A stretch of DNA of 64,000 nt from Tenrec ecaudatus (Eukaryota; Chordata; Mammalia; Afrosoricida; Tenrecidae). Positions 34,301-43,459 of this stretch are shown here, in pieces. The notes below the pieces were generated by a model. It searched no databases. It saw only the letters and a list, made by a program, of their open reading frames with translations, and had not been told where the DNA came from. The position numbers and the translations under genes are program-made. The stretch is from positions 100,903,739 to 100,967,738 of the forward strand of contig NC_134540.1 of assembly GCF_050624435.1 (NCBI RefSeq), in the 5' to 3' direction. The stretch's first letter is position 1. Every line of letters begins with the position of its first letter.

Positions 34301-37300
34301 GAATGAACATGGAAATGATCCAGTCTTCCCATCTACTGCATTTTTGTTCTCATCATATGTGCGATGACCAACAGTGCGTCCTGACATTATTAGGCAGACA
34401 GGCCGCTCTTCTAGAATATGATCCCAGCCACAGGGCAAATTTCCATCTACATTTGAGACGACCAATTCAAACATCACCTCTCACTTTATACTATGCCTCC
34501 TCAGAGATTTGTTGTGTCTATGACTAAAAGAAAAACTTGACATTCCAAAAAAGCACAATCATGGAAATTCCTTCCCAAAGGGTCTACGTTCTATGTTCTA
34601 GTCTGAAACACACAGCCACTGGGTCAATTCTGACCCGCCGTGTCTCTAAAAGACAAAGGGGAACTGCTCCACAGGGTTTCTCCCACGGAGACACTCGGGG
34701 GCTTGAGTCTCTGACCTTACAGTTTGCAGTCCAATGCATGTGCGACCAGAGTTCATGCTATCTATCTGTCTATCTGAAAGCTATGTGCAAACAAAGAAAT
34801 TAAAATATATACGATATATGTAATCTAAAGCCAAACTCATTGCCATTGAGTAGATTCTGTGCCATAGAGACCTATGGGACAGAAGACAACAGTCCTTGTG
34901 AGGCTGTGATGCTCCTTACAGAAGTTGGCATCCCTGTTTTTCTCCCATGGAGGGACTTACTGGCTCAAACTTAGTGGTTGGGGTAAGCAGTCCAACACAT
35001 AATATACATATATATACATATATATATATCTCCCATTTAATGTGTGTGATTACACCTAAATATACACATATACAGGTATATTTGTATTTTAATGTGTGTG
35101 ATTACACCTAAATATACACACATACAGGTATACTTGTATTTTAATGTGTGTGATTACACTTAAATATACACACATACATGTATACTTGTATTTTAATGTG
35201 TGTGATTACACCTAAATATACACATATACATGTATACTTGTATTTTATGGTATACATGTATAAGATGTGCATGATTATATGAAGAGTTTCATGGAAAAAT
35301 GAAGTTCAAACATAATAAAATTTAACCACAATCTTTTTGAAGCACACACACACACACACCCCAAACTGAACTCACTGCCATCAAGTTGATTCCAACACCA
35401 CCCAAAGCACTGTGACATGTTCTATTCTAAAACACGCAGCCATCAAGTGCATCCTATAGGACAGAGTAGAACTGCTCCCTAGGGATTCTGAGACTATAAA
35501 TTTTTACAGGAATAGATAACCTGATCCCCAGGAAGGGCTGGTAGATTTGAACCACTGACCTTGTGGTTAATGGACCACTACTATGAAACCATTCATCCCT
35601 TTCCATATCCCAACTCAATGATATGTATAGCATACTTATAAGTTTAGTTTGGTTCTCTGAGGGGCAAAAAAAATGATGTCACAAATAAGAAAAAAAGATT
35701 ATGACAAGAGAAAACAAAAACAGCAATAACTTAAATATTTACATTCTTTATTTGGAGAGAATTTTTATTCATAACAATCATAACTTGTGTTTGGAGCTGA
35801 CTACAAATAAAGAAATGAAAATGCAAAGGGTTCCATGATTTGCCTTAGGAGCCAGAGTAGGAAGACGGGTATCTTACCCAAGCGTGCTTTTTCACTTCAC
35901 TTCAACAAGGCCAGTTAGCAAGCTAGCTAGACCATCTTCTCCATGATAATCAAGTGTGAATACATATGTCCTGCTATTTACTTAAATTTTAAAAGGGGAT
36001 TAAGCGTCAGTTTTTCAGGGCATATTGTGATCTTCAGACTAGGATTGTGTGAAGAGAACATATTATCACTTGCCTGAATGGGAAGGAGATGCTTTTGATT
36101 TTTTTCTCTGCTAAATATATATTCCACTTATTTGGACGCTTGATGATTGAGTTTGTTTGTGCTTCACTTTCAGATTGGTTCCATCACAGGGATTATCCTC
36201 ATTGTGCTCATAGCTGTAGTTGGAGGAATACTGTATCAAGGATCCTGGGCCATCAATCCCAAACTCTGGATTATTGGCACAATCTTTCCTTTGGCTGGCT
36301 ACTCCTTAGGGTTTCTTCTGGCCAGAATAGCTGGTCAGCCCTGGCACAGGTATGGTGTTTTGTTAAATTGGATTGAGAATTGAGTCGTTGGGCCTTCAAG
36401 TTAATTGCGATTCCTAAAACAACAGAATAAAAGGCTTCCTGGCCCTGCGCCATCCTCACAATTGTCAGACGGGGGCCCAGTGTTGCCGCAACTGTTCTTA
36501 ATCCATCCTCCCCAGGGCTGCCCTCTTTGGGCTAGCCCTCTTTTTTTAACCATGTATGAGGTTTTCCTTCAGGGACTAGCATCTCCTGATAATGTATGCA
36601 AATACATGAAACTAAAGTCTCACCATTCTGGCTTCTGAAGAGCATTCTGGCTGCACTTCCTCCCAGGCAGACTGGTTTGTTCTTCTAGCCTCCATTGTCT
36701 CTTCAATATGCTTCTCCAATATCACAGGAGCTGTCAGTGCTGATGACAAGACTAACATCCTTCATTTTTAATAAGCATTAGCTCTTTTTCGGAATACATC
36801 CTTTCAAATCGACATATTAATTTGCAGATTGTGTAAACCCCCTAGAATGAAAATGCTGACTGCCTCCTGTTTTTGCTAAAAGATCTTTCTTCATACCCAT
36901 CCATTGCCATGGGTCCTACTTTACAAGTAGAGCACCTTTAATGAAACCAGTTAAGTTGGCCTTCAAAGACATGATGTTTCGTCCATCCAACCACACAGTG
37001 AAGGCCTCATCAAAAGGTGCTGAAAACTAGCATGTGCCTTAGGAATCCTTTATTTGGTGCTGGGTAGCCATAATTCTTCTCTTACTAGCCCACCTGAGGC
37101 AATGAGAAAGCAGGAGCTGGGAGAGCAACAGTAGACAGTGGGAAACAAGCAATGTGTGAGTCCGGGAGGTCTGGCCTTGCATTCCCATCAGGCCATTTCT
37201 CAATTATGGGACCTCAGGGCAGGCCCTGACTCTTTCGCTTCGTTTCCTTGTGTCTGAAAAGGGAATGATAATGCCTACTTGCATTAGTGCAAGTCAGCAA

Positions 37301-40300
37301 TGGTCAGGAGTTCATCAGAAGAATGACCCCAATTTAAACCATAATACAATCACCACAAATAATTTAAATATTTGCTGCACCCCTGCTCTTTGCTCTGCAC
37401 TGTAACAAAGGACCTCATGGAAAAGGGTAAAATAAAACCCCTTTGCTATTGATAGAGGAGCCATGACCGTACGGTTGAGTAAGCCATGGTTTCAAAGCCA
37501 CTGGCCACTCCACTGCTCCTGCAAAGTCTGAAAGCCTGAGAAAACCCTGCATGGACTTGATGAGTTGGGATCTACTTGATGGCAGTGGGGGTTGGGGATT
37601 TTGATTGTTGGTTGCCATTTATAAATGCTGGTATTTAATGAGCATGCTCCACGGATATTTGTATAAGTACTTGTTCTCCTTGGCAATGTCTGGGCAAAGA
37701 AAATGATTCCACACTTGACTATTTATAAGGTTGGTGCTGTCAACCCAGCCAGAGCTGGCTCGAATGATAGGCTGGGCGATCTGCCCGGGGACCAGTTCTA
37801 CTGTGCTCTTACGCAGTCACCGCACATCAAGATCCACTCAACGATCATGCCAACAGCATGTCTTCTCGATGTCTCCGTTTATAACCCCATTTGATAAGGG
37901 CATCCCCCAGAAGCAACAACAAAAGTCAGGCATTCGCTTCCTATCTCTTTCAGGTGCCGGACAGTTGCCTTGGAAACAGGCATGCAGAACACGCAGCTGT
38001 GCTCCACCATAGTCCAGCTGTCCTTCACTCCCGAGCAGCTCACGCACATGTTCACCTTCCCCCTCATCTACAGCGTCTTCCAGCTGGTCTTTGGAGCCCT
38101 CTTCTTAGGATGTAAGCAATACTGCCGATTACATGTCATTATGAGGCTCTTCATTGAGAAATCTTGGACTTGCTTACATAGCATTACTTTATCTCTTCGC
38201 TTTTGAATAAAAGGATTACACGGGAGGGAAAAGTCACCCAAATACTGATCAAAAATTGGTAATTTTCCCAAACTTCTAAGTGAAGATTATTTTTAAGTGA
38301 AAAGTGATGGGACCTGTTCTCTCCATGGATTTTCTTTTCCTAAATAATTAGAGAGAAATATGACCATTAGGACCATTTTCTTATGTGCCTTCCTAACTGC
38401 TTTCAGGAGCCGAGGAAGGGTCTTTGTTTTTCCAAAAGTAAACTCAAAGTAGCCTGGGTATTGCTTATCATGGCTCCTGAATGGTGCAGTTAACACACTG
38501 GTCTGCTAATTAAGAAAAAAAAATTTTTTCTAATGGAAGTTTGAGTCCACCCTGAGGCAATTTTGAAGAAAGGTCTAGAGGACAATTTGCTTCAGAAAAA
38601 TTAGTCACTGAAATTCTATGACACACAGGTCTGACACACGTGGCATTACTGTGAGTGAGAAGTGATTCAGCAACTTGCATGTTTTGTGAATACTGAATAT
38701 GTATCACAAACTAGCATATTTATTAGCTTAGGTTACACTGGACAATAGATGTGTGTATAAACACACTTTTTAAAAATTCCCATATAATTGCAGCAGTTGA
38801 AGCTCAAAATGGTTTTATGTTTGTTTGCTTTTTACCTAAAGAACAAGGGGGAAATCATCTGATTCTTCGTTTTACTCTGAGGAAGCATATAGTTTGGAAC
38901 CATGCTCATTAGCATGTGTTAATCTTAATCTCCTTGAAACTTTTTACATATATATGTATATTCAATTTTAAAAGCTGTACTTTTATAAACTCCATGAATC
39001 TTCATTTGGAATGTAAAGTGAAAGTGTAAAAAGAAAATGTGAAATGTTAAGTTATAAAATGCCTGGAGATATTAGTTTTGGGTTTTTTTTATTTTACTTT
39101 CTCCTTAGCTCCAAGTAGAGCTAAGTAGAATTGAGTAACTTGCTTATGAGTCATAATCATACTCTATATCAATTTCTTCAATTTAATTATTAAGGTATGG
39201 CTCTCCTTCCTAGACCGAGTCTCCTGAATATATTGTAAATATACCACTGATTTAGCCCAGAAAATAGTAAGCCACTGCCAAAGAGTCTTTGCTTGCATAA
39301 TCGAAATATAAACCACTTTGTATCCTTGAAATTGTTGCCAAATACTGGTTTGTGATACCTTCTCGATGTTCCATAAAAGTGTTGCTAGAACAATTCCATG
39401 TATTTTCTAATTGAAAAAAATAAGCCCCAAGAGATTGACTGTTTAATTTTATCTTTTCCCCAAATCTAGCAGTATTTTATATGAAAACATGAAAGTAGCT
39501 GTATTGAGTGTATATAATGTTGAAAATATAGCTTAGTGATAAAATTAGAAGTGTCGTATATTCTGGAATAAAAAGTTACACCAAAAGAAAGGAAGGAAGG
39601 AAGATGCTTTGGTTTAATAAAAGCAGAGGCAGAAGGATATGCTGAGGGAGTTCCTTTAAAATTAGTTTATAATTAAAGTTTGGGGATAACTTAATGGAGC
39701 ACAATCCCAGATAAATTCCATGAGGTCCAGTAGATTAAACTAATAGAGTACTAGAAACACAGGGACCAATCCAAAGAAAATATTGATTTGATTCTTATCT
39801 TTGAAGCTGGACCTGTCTCACAGCTCTGCATTCTCCCAATATTAGCATTTACTCAGAACTTAACTATTTTCCTTAGGTCATGCTACACAGGTTAATATTA
39901 CTTATCATTTTAATAGTTGCTGTTGTCCTCTGAGTGGCCCTGGGTAGAGCGACAGTGAGTATGCCTGGCTGCTAATTGAAAGGGTGAAGGGGCCAATCTT
40001 GGCAGAAAGAGCTGGCAATATCCCTCCAAAAGGTCCAAACACATGAGGGTTGTCATGAGTCAGGATCAAGCCAATGGCAACTGTTGGTGTTGTTTTGTTT
40101 TGTTTTTAACTGACATAAAGTCCACTGCTTGGGAGTCTCATCTGACTCACAGAACTTTCCTACCGAGTTTCTGATCTTGTAAAGCTTTACGAAGCAGAAA
40201 AAGCTCATCCTTCTCCCACAGAGCAGCTGGTGGATTAGTCCCACAGACCTTTGGGCTAGCAGCCCAGTGCTTAACCCAGTGCACCACCAGGGATCTTTAG

Positions 40301-40556
40301 GAGGTAGATGCTATTATTCTGATTTTATCTGAGAGATGGTGGATGGATGGGCTCAAGGAGGCAGACCTTTCCTCCATAAAGAAATTGGAATTGGAAACAA
40401 TTGAGAAGTTGGGGGCAAGGAAGAAGCTATTTAAATACGGAAATAAGAACTTTTCATGCTAATAAATCCATGTGCTTAATTGGAAATTTTAAATTGAATC
40501 TAAGCCAACAGCTTGTTAATACTGCATCCTACCACCACTGCCACACACATGTACAT

Positions 40557-40593
<37 letters not shown>

Positions 40594-41486
40594 GGATACT
40601 GCTTGGGAAGCAAAGCCTGTGCACGTCAGCTATCCTCAAAAATAAGCTGATAAAAATGAATGCTACAGAAGCTCCCAATTCCAAAGGAGAGAGGAAGGAT
40701 GACCACCAATCAGCTGAGACACCAAGCAGCAGGCGACCTGAGGTGTAATTCTAGCTCAAGTCTTTCCACAAAGGAACTTTAGGCCAATATTTTACTTTAG
40801 CAGGTGGTATATTAATTGAGAATAAGCACATTAAATAGGGTTTCATAGATATAGATCTAGAGATACATAATTAGATCAATTATTTGCTATTGTTGCTAAC
40901 AAAAGCCCTGGCTAAGCACGAGGGGCTAACCACCACAACGTCTGTGCTTCAAATGTATCAGCCTCAGCAAGGGAGGCAGTCGGTTCTCATAACTATTTAC
41001 AGGCTGAGAAGTCCAAAGGAGCAATTCTCCTCTGCCCTATAGGGTTGCTATGAGTTAGAACTCACTGGAGGGCCGTGGGTGGGTTGCGTACATTGCTGCA
41101 GAAGGCTCGTGTCTCCCAGGAGGAAATAAACCCAAATGCTGCATGGTGGGGTTTCCTAAGTCCATGCAGTCCCCTTCTCCATGGATGGTCACAAAGCTAA
41201 GAAGTGGTTTGGGTTTTGCTTTCTTTTCCTTTATTTGAATATAGCCTCTGGTCTACAGAAAATGAAAACTGCTTCAACAATCATATCCAAAGTAACTTTT
41301 CAGGTGATGGTTATGAAATTAACTTAACTTCCTGTGTGTGTTGTTGTTGTTTTTCTAGGTTATATGGCGTACAAGAAATGTTATGGGAAAAATAAGGAAA
41401 ACTTTCCAGAGAGCAAAGACAGCGAACCCGTGCCCGAGTCCTCCCTGTATAAAATGAATGGAGGATTTCAGCCGGAAGAAAAGTAG
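16184..41486 (+). CDS. SLC10A2: SLC10A2, apical sodium-dependent bile acid transporter (ASBT/IBAT), six coding exons
   Basis: Join 16184-16560, 29495-29613, 34172-34260, 36174-36349, 37954-38111 and 41359-41486: 1047 nt, 348 residues plus TAG. All junctions are GT-AG and the reading phase is kept at each one. The protein couples sodium to bile acid uptake across the apical membrane of ileal enterocytes, cholangiocytes and renal tubule cells, a step of the enterohepatic circulation. The sequence shows a short extracellular N-terminus, hydrophobic helices (about residues 28-50, 66-92, 94-115, 128-148, 166-180, 196-214, 225-247 and 286-308) and a cytoplasmic tail ending GGFQPEEK. Family hallmarks seen are CCPGG at 105-109, the acidic loop with Asp120/122/124, Glu261, the GMQNTQ block at 263-268, Cys270 and Pro290. 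The residues of human disease alleles L243P, T262M and P290S (from memory) are the normal ones here. No stop or frameshift is present. SLC10A1 (NTCP) and SLC10A6 are less likely because the sequence follows human ASBT closely along its whole length. Confidence 0.97.
16726..16770. repeat. (GT)n/(GC) microsatellite in intron 1
   Basis: An alternating GT run passing into gcgcgtgcgcgcgtgt, a purine-pyrimidine alternating tract able in principle to form Z-DNA, about 165 bp after exon 1. Confidence 0.95.
17760..18990 (-). mobile_element. RTE LINE copy with 5' inversion (twin-priming structure)
   Basis: 17760-18498 reads as RTE 3' end back to the reverse transcriptase YADD region on the minus strand. 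18493-18985 reads as the immediately upstream reverse transcriptase segment on the + strand. The two parts meet at an attaat microhomology and abut at nearly the same consensus point. Together they form one 5'-truncated, 5'-inverted insertion on the minus strand. Coding is dead. Confidence 0.7.
19080..20810 (+). mobile_element. RTE LINE, reverse transcriptase half, 5' truncated
   Basis: Contains the reverse transcriptase core in pieces: [20 protein letters not shown] (about 19300), then a YADD-type site in tatgcagatgacac (19847), then [17 protein letters not shown] (about 19895-19950) and [15 protein letters not shown] (20024). The 3' end has cattatgagtcagaatcgac, the module shared with AfroSINEs. 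Stops and frameshifts make it inactive. The same family occurs at 25640-28835 and resembles BovB/RTE1 elements. Confidence 0.85.
20815..22885. other. Intron 1 segment without recognised features
   Basis: AT-rich, with no open frame matching a family and no repeat I can name. Confidence 0.5.
22888..23235 (+). mobile_element. tRNA-Gly-derived afrotherian SINE
   Basis: The head at 22901-22971 is a clear tRNA-Gly relative (gcattggtgattcagtgg A box; B box ggtttgattcc at 22950-22960; closing caatgca). The body continues with ttacttctgataatcagcca and an RTE-like tail (ggggcagcattttggtcgg). It is a SINE, not a tRNA gene: the anticodon arm is degraded and no terminator follows. Confidence 0.75.
23240..23440 (+). 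repeat. LINE-like 3' tail related to family A
   Basis: Ends with gattgaactattgaattg and ccaataaaactgctaaaaat, the AATAAA-containing end seen in related copies at 3270-3330 and 46390-46460. Confidence 0.45.
23595..23680 (-). mobile_element. AfroSINE 3' fragment
   Basis: ctcactgagttgattctaag followed by tacagggcagagcaga and a ggggtttccgg segment. Confidence 0.6.
23880..23985 (+). mobile_element. MIR relic
   Basis: ggttcagaaacttaaggtca, then cagagtgagtggc and atttgaacccagagcaggct: the MIR core order. Confidence 0.65.
24018..24212 (-). mobile_element. AfroSINE, near full length
   Basis: From ccaacctcaccgccatcgag through ggtagaaagcccagtctttc to the tRNA head at cactgcaccatcagggatct. Confidence 0.8.
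26256..26510. mobile_element. CpG-rich 217-bp retroinsertion with 19-bp target duplication, inside RTE
   Basis: Direct repeats ggaaacaatgaccttggtg (26256-26274) and ggaaacaatggccttggtg (26492-26510) flank 26275-26491. The insert is GC- and CpG-rich, unlike its surroundings, and ends in an A-rich tail (aagaaacaaacaaac then A7). Removing it restores the RTE endonuclease reading order. It contains ATGATGGCGGCGACC at 26419 and a splice-donor-like gcggtgagt at 26445-26453. The source transcript is not recognised. Confidence 0.85.
27073..27190. mobile_element. AT-rich 104-bp insertion in RTE with 7-bp direct repeats
   Basis: atgaaat at 27073-27079 and 27184-27190 flank 104 bp that the RTE consensus, as I remember it, lacks at this point. 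The family is unknown, and no convincing terminal inverted repeats are visible. Confidence 0.4.
28925..29098 (-). mobile_element. AfroSINE
   Basis: acaaacccattgccaatgac at the RTE-like end, tggtagcacatctttctccc in the body, and a tRNA head remnant ending gtggcccggggtgcct. Confidence 0.7.
29495..29613 (+). CDS. SLC10A2: SLC10A2 coding exon 2 (residues 126-166)
   Basis: 119 nt between a pyrimidine-rich acceptor (ctttcttttcag) and the donor gtaagt. It reads on from Ser126 as [18 protein letters not shown] and ends PYDSIG, matching the human helix and the following extracellular loop. Cys132 and Cys144 are kept. A SPIN-type transposon sits only 63 bp downstream in the intron. Confidence 0.96.
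29677..29870 (+). mobile_element. SPIN-type nonautonomous hAT transposon (MITE) in intron 2
   Basis: Termini cagtggttctccacctgc and (reverse strand) cgggcggttctcaacctgtg are SPIN inverted repeats. The interior has atgccgcgacccttcaac, gttcctcatgtggtggtgac, gctactgttatgaatcag and acccccaaaggggtggtgac in the order of the SPIN MITE. A perfect 8-bp target duplication ctctactc lies at 29669-29676 and 29871-29878. SPIN elements spread horizontally among tetrapods. The tenrec is the afrotherian host known to me. Confidence 0.92.
29985..30160 (-). mobile_element. AfroSINE, degraded
   Basis: ggttggagtcactgttgact, cagagtagagctgcttccta and ggtcccgaggctgtgg match the first half. The head is decayed. Confidence 0.6.
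30262..30400 (-). mobile_element. SINE/RTE 3'-module fragment
   Basis: ccagttgctgttgggtgaac followed by cggcgaccccacc and cagaacaaaacggtcccc resembles the reverse strand of the shared SINE/RTE 3' end. Confidence 0.45.
31301..31335. repeat. (TG)n microsatellite
   Basis: 35 bp of perfect TG repeat in intron 2. Confidence 0.97.
31690..31795 (+). mobile_element. MIR relic
   Basis: gtaaataaggaaatttgggt, ttcaggaaaatcatttaat and ccccaagatcacttgggag follow the MIR core. Confidence 0.5.
31855..32165. mobile_element. MIR-like relic split by a nested AfroSINE fragment
   Basis: Left arm 31855-31930 (tcatttaattctcccaacag, ctctgtgaggtttgag) and right arm 32085-32165 (ccccttttacaaatagagaa, aactaagctcagaag) fit one MIR on the + strand. 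Between them, gtagatagagtagaactgtc and the following ~110 bp look like a reversed AfroSINE. Confidence 0.5.
32893..33093 (-). mobile_element. AfroSINE, near full length
   Basis: tgcactgccattgagtccat, acggaagtagaaagtctcat, gatcttgtggttagcagtcc and the head acaccagagatctt. Confidence 0.8.
33391..33409. repeat. G-rich run
   Basis: G12, one A, then G6 in an otherwise AT-rich intron. Confidence 0.95.
34172..34260 (+). CDS. SLC10A2: SLC10A2 coding exon 3 (residues 166-195)
   Basis: 89 nt. It completes Gly166 and encodes a transmembrane segment, then the [14 protein letters not shown] block, which is nearly unchanged from human. The acceptor is attttaag (weak, with few pyrimidines just before AG) and the donor is gtaagt at 34261. 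Residue 171, polymorphic (A171S) in humans as I recall, is Ala. Confidence 0.95.
34598..34752 (-). mobile_element. AfroSINE variant
   Basis: cacacagccactgggtcaat, ctgctccacagggtttctc, gaccttacagtttgcagtcc and a decayed head. Confidence 0.65.
34828..35001 (-). mobile_element. AfroSINE
   Basis: aaactcattgccattgagta through tttttctcccatggaggg to agcagtccaacac. It lies just upstream of the minisatellite. Confidence 0.75.
35039..35246. repeat. 52-bp minisatellite, four tandem copies
   Basis: Units start at 35039, 35091, 35143 and 35195, each opening aatgtgtgtgattacac and closing ttgtatttt. Units differ by only a few substitutions. Bounded by TA/CA-rich low complexity. Confidence 0.93.
35346..35590 (-). 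mobile_element. Two overlapping or dimeric AfroSINEs after a CA run
   Basis: The 3' module occurs twice (gaactcactgccatcaagttg at 35368 and cagccatcaagtgcatccta at 35437), followed by one body and one tRNA head (gaccttgtggttaatggacc). It is either a nested insertion or a dimer. Confidence 0.65.
36174..36349 (+). CDS. SLC10A2: SLC10A2 coding exon 4 (residues 196-254)
   Basis: 176 nt that start in phase 0 and encode two helices ([20 protein letters not shown] and [20 protein letters not shown]). The acceptor is cactttcag and the donor gtatgg at 36350. Leu243, mutated in one human bile-acid malabsorption allele, is conserved. Confidence 0.95.
36350..37953 (+). other. SLC10A2: SLC10A2 intron 4
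   Basis: 1,604 bp, gtatgg to tttcag. Mostly unique sequence, with a probable MIR relic on the minus strand at 37135-37300 (gtttccttgtgtctgaaaag). Confidence 0.92.
37954..38111 (+). CDS. SLC10A2: SLC10A2 coding exon 5 (residues 254-307)
   Basis: 158 nt with acceptor tctctttcag and donor gtaagc at 38112. It encodes the conserved core [15 protein letters not shown], with Glu261, Thr262, Gln265, Asn266 and Cys270, and the last helix with Pro290. Codon 282 is CAG (Gln) at 38036-38038, where I recall Glu in human. Confidence 0.95.
38472..38560 (+). mobile_element. AfroSINE head fragment
   Basis: ggctcctgaatggtgcagtt and ctggtctgctaattaag represent the tRNA-derived 5' head. The body is largely lost. 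Confidence 0.55.
39925..40095 (+). mobile_element. AfroSINE
   Basis: ggccctgggtagagcgacag head, ggctgctaattgaaaggg, and the 3' module tgtcatgagtcaggatcaag. Confidence 0.7.
40118..40297 (-). mobile_element. AfroSINE, near full length
   Basis: Ends with the tRNA head ccagtgcaccaccagggatc. Body cttctcccacagagcagctg. Forms an inverted pair with the copy just upstream. Confidence 0.8.
40561..40589. repeat. (CA)n microsatellite
   Basis: 29 bp of CA repeat. Confidence 0.96.
40902..41085 (+). mobile_element. AfroSINE
   Basis: Head aaaagccctggctaagcacg, body gttctcataactatttacag, and 3' module gggttgctatgagttagaac. It lies about 270 bp before exon 6. Confidence 0.75.
41359..41486 (+). CDS. SLC10A2: SLC10A2 coding exon 6 (residues 307-348 and stop)
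   Basis: Acceptor tttttctag. The exon encodes the cytoplasmic tail from CYMAYKKC to GGFQPEEK and stops at TAG 41484-41486. The tail has the basic stretch after the last helix and the PESS and GGFQP blocks of human ASBT. The middle ([14 protein letters not shown]) is more divergent, as expected for this part of the family. Confidence 0.95.
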
Positions 41487-43455
41487 AAAGCCGTGGCAAA
41501 GCAGAAGCATTCTGGGGGATGGTATTCAACTATAAATATATCTGAACTATTTGTTTTGCTGGAAGAGCTGGCAGGAAACGATGGCGCGAAGTTTTAAACT
41601 CAGATTGAATTCCTATTCTGGATTCAGTGCCGAAGGACTGGTGATCCAATTCGTTAATGTGACAAATACATGCAATGTCATTGAACTATACTAAGAAAAC
41701 CTCTCCAAAGTGAACCTGACAGAGTTAAACACGGAGGGCCGTGGAAGTCTCAAACTTACCCAGAGTCTCGACACTCACAGATGAGCACCTTACTTTTTGT
41801 ATGTTAAATTAAGAGCCATAAGTTATTCTTATACAGTGACCAAAATTTCTCAGTACTTATAATTGCAAAAATACTGAGGAGAAAACTTTGCAACATGTTT
41901 ATTTCTATAATATGATAGCATAATGAGAAAATATATATCATGCTATCATTAACAACAATAAAAGAAACTTCCTGCCCTGACAGTCAATAAAAGAAGAGTT
42001 GCCAGATAGAGTTCAATACCAAACTGAAACAGGTCTGTAGCTCGTCAGGGCAATTGTACATCCGTTGTTCTACCTCAAAGCCCCCGACCATTCAAGGAAA
42101 AACAGACAACTTTTAAGTCACTTGAATTCGGCAGAGTTTTTCAAATTCTGCAAAGAGACATTGCTCAAGAGATTCCAGAAGGAGGCTCGTCCAAATTGAC
42201 TAACTTGACAACTAGTTAGTTGATACAAGGCACCAACAATAGACATCACAGAGCAACAGATTGGCAAGAAGTACAAAGACAAAAGTTTTGGCAAAAACAC
42301 CAAAACTCCAGTGGGTGAAAGCAAGCCCATGTGCCTCATGAGAAAACACGGCAGAGCATAAATAAAAGAAGCCTCTTTGAAATGTTTAAACAGAGTCAAT
42401 TAGATACGCAGTCGTGAGTAGTGGCAAGAAGAATCAAGTCAAGGAAGGTCCAAGAAAGTGAGTATTAAGGAAAGCAGAGGGAAAGCACCATTCCAGGAAG
42501 AAAGGGGACATTCCTAGACCAGTTTCCTGGGTATTTCCAGTATTTGTTAACTAAAGATAAAAATTTTTTTTAAAGATTTGACAAATAGCAGGATATTTTG
42601 ACAAATGGTCAAGTCTTCAATTTTCAATTATAAGATCTAACTTAATTTTCCTTACCTCGTTCCGCAGTGAGGTGTGGCATTCTTAATTTCATCCTTAAGG
42701 ATTACATTTTGTTTCCCTTGTAAACATGTTTCACTGTCTCATCGATCCCCTTTCAAATGCTTCTGCCTCAAATGATGTTTTCCATTTAAATGATCTCAAT
42801 TCAGATCCTGCTTTAGAGGGGGAAAAAATGCTTAACTTAGCTCTTTCAAATGAGAGATAAGGAAAACCTGCTTTAAATATTGTAACTTTTATGCCTGTCC
42901 ACTTTTTCATTCAAGATACACATTTACAATTAAAGAAGGCCCTTATATCTTTCCATTGGATAAGTTAAAAGGACTAGACATATTTAAAGGCTAGGGGTGT
43001 AGGGGAGCTACATATTTTCCTCTTAGAAATTAATCGGTAATATTTCTTGCTGTGAATGGAAGACTTTCCGTTTTTAAATACCCTACACACTGTCCATATT
43101 AAACGGGGGTGGGGATGGGGAGGGGAATTGCATTAAAGTCATACTGTGAATTGTAGCATAATTTCAACATATCCAAAGCCCACGGCTGAGACGTCAGCCA
43201 CTGTGGTGCCCATGTTCCCCCTCCAGTTGGTAGAAATATGTGAGTAAGGCATTGTTGAACTTTTTTGCATGATGTATCTTGTCAGTTGTGTTTCTAATGC
43301 ATTAGAAAGAAGAAAAATAGCTGAGGTTTTTACAATGACAGCTATTTTTAAATTAGTTGAAACCCTGGTTAAATTATATATTTTATTACCTCTGTATCAT
43401 GTTAAATGAATATTTTATTTTCAAGTAATAAATAAATGAAAACAGTTTTTTGTAA
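41487..43455 (+). other. SLC10A2: SLC10A2 3' untranslated region (predicted extent)
   Basis: About 1.95 kb of AT-rich sequence between the stop codon and the strongest poly(A) signals, with no recognisable SINE or LINE inside. The human ASBT mRNA also has a long AU-rich 3' UTR that controls stability. A few ATTTA pentamers occur here. Earlier AATAAA hexamers near 41957 and 41985 could give short isoforms. The exact cleavage point is inferred. Confidence 0.7.
43427..43436 (+). terminator. SLC10A2: Overlapping poly(A) signals, probable SLC10A2 mRNA end
   Basis: Two overlapping AATAAA hexamers (43427-43432 and 43431-43436) are followed 10-35 bp later by T- and GT-rich sequence (cagttttttgtaaagtttgg), the usual layout around a mammalian cleavage site. 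Confidence 0.65.
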
Positions 43456-43459
43456 AGTT

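Larger units (their letters stand above)
34261..36173 (+). other. SLC10A2: SLC10A2 intron 3
   Basis: 1,913 bp. Dominated by four reversed AfroSINE segments and a minisatellite. 35595-36170 has no recognised element. Confidence 0.93.
38112..41358 (+). other. SLC10A2: SLC10A2 intron 5
   Basis: 3,247 bp, gtaagc to tttctag. Contains SINEs in both orientations and a CA microsatellite. 38570-39920 shows no named element. Confidence 0.92.

Noticed and set aside
35039..35246. CRISPR-like array
   Set aside because: Units are contiguous 52-bp tandem repeats without unique spacers, in a mammalian intron.
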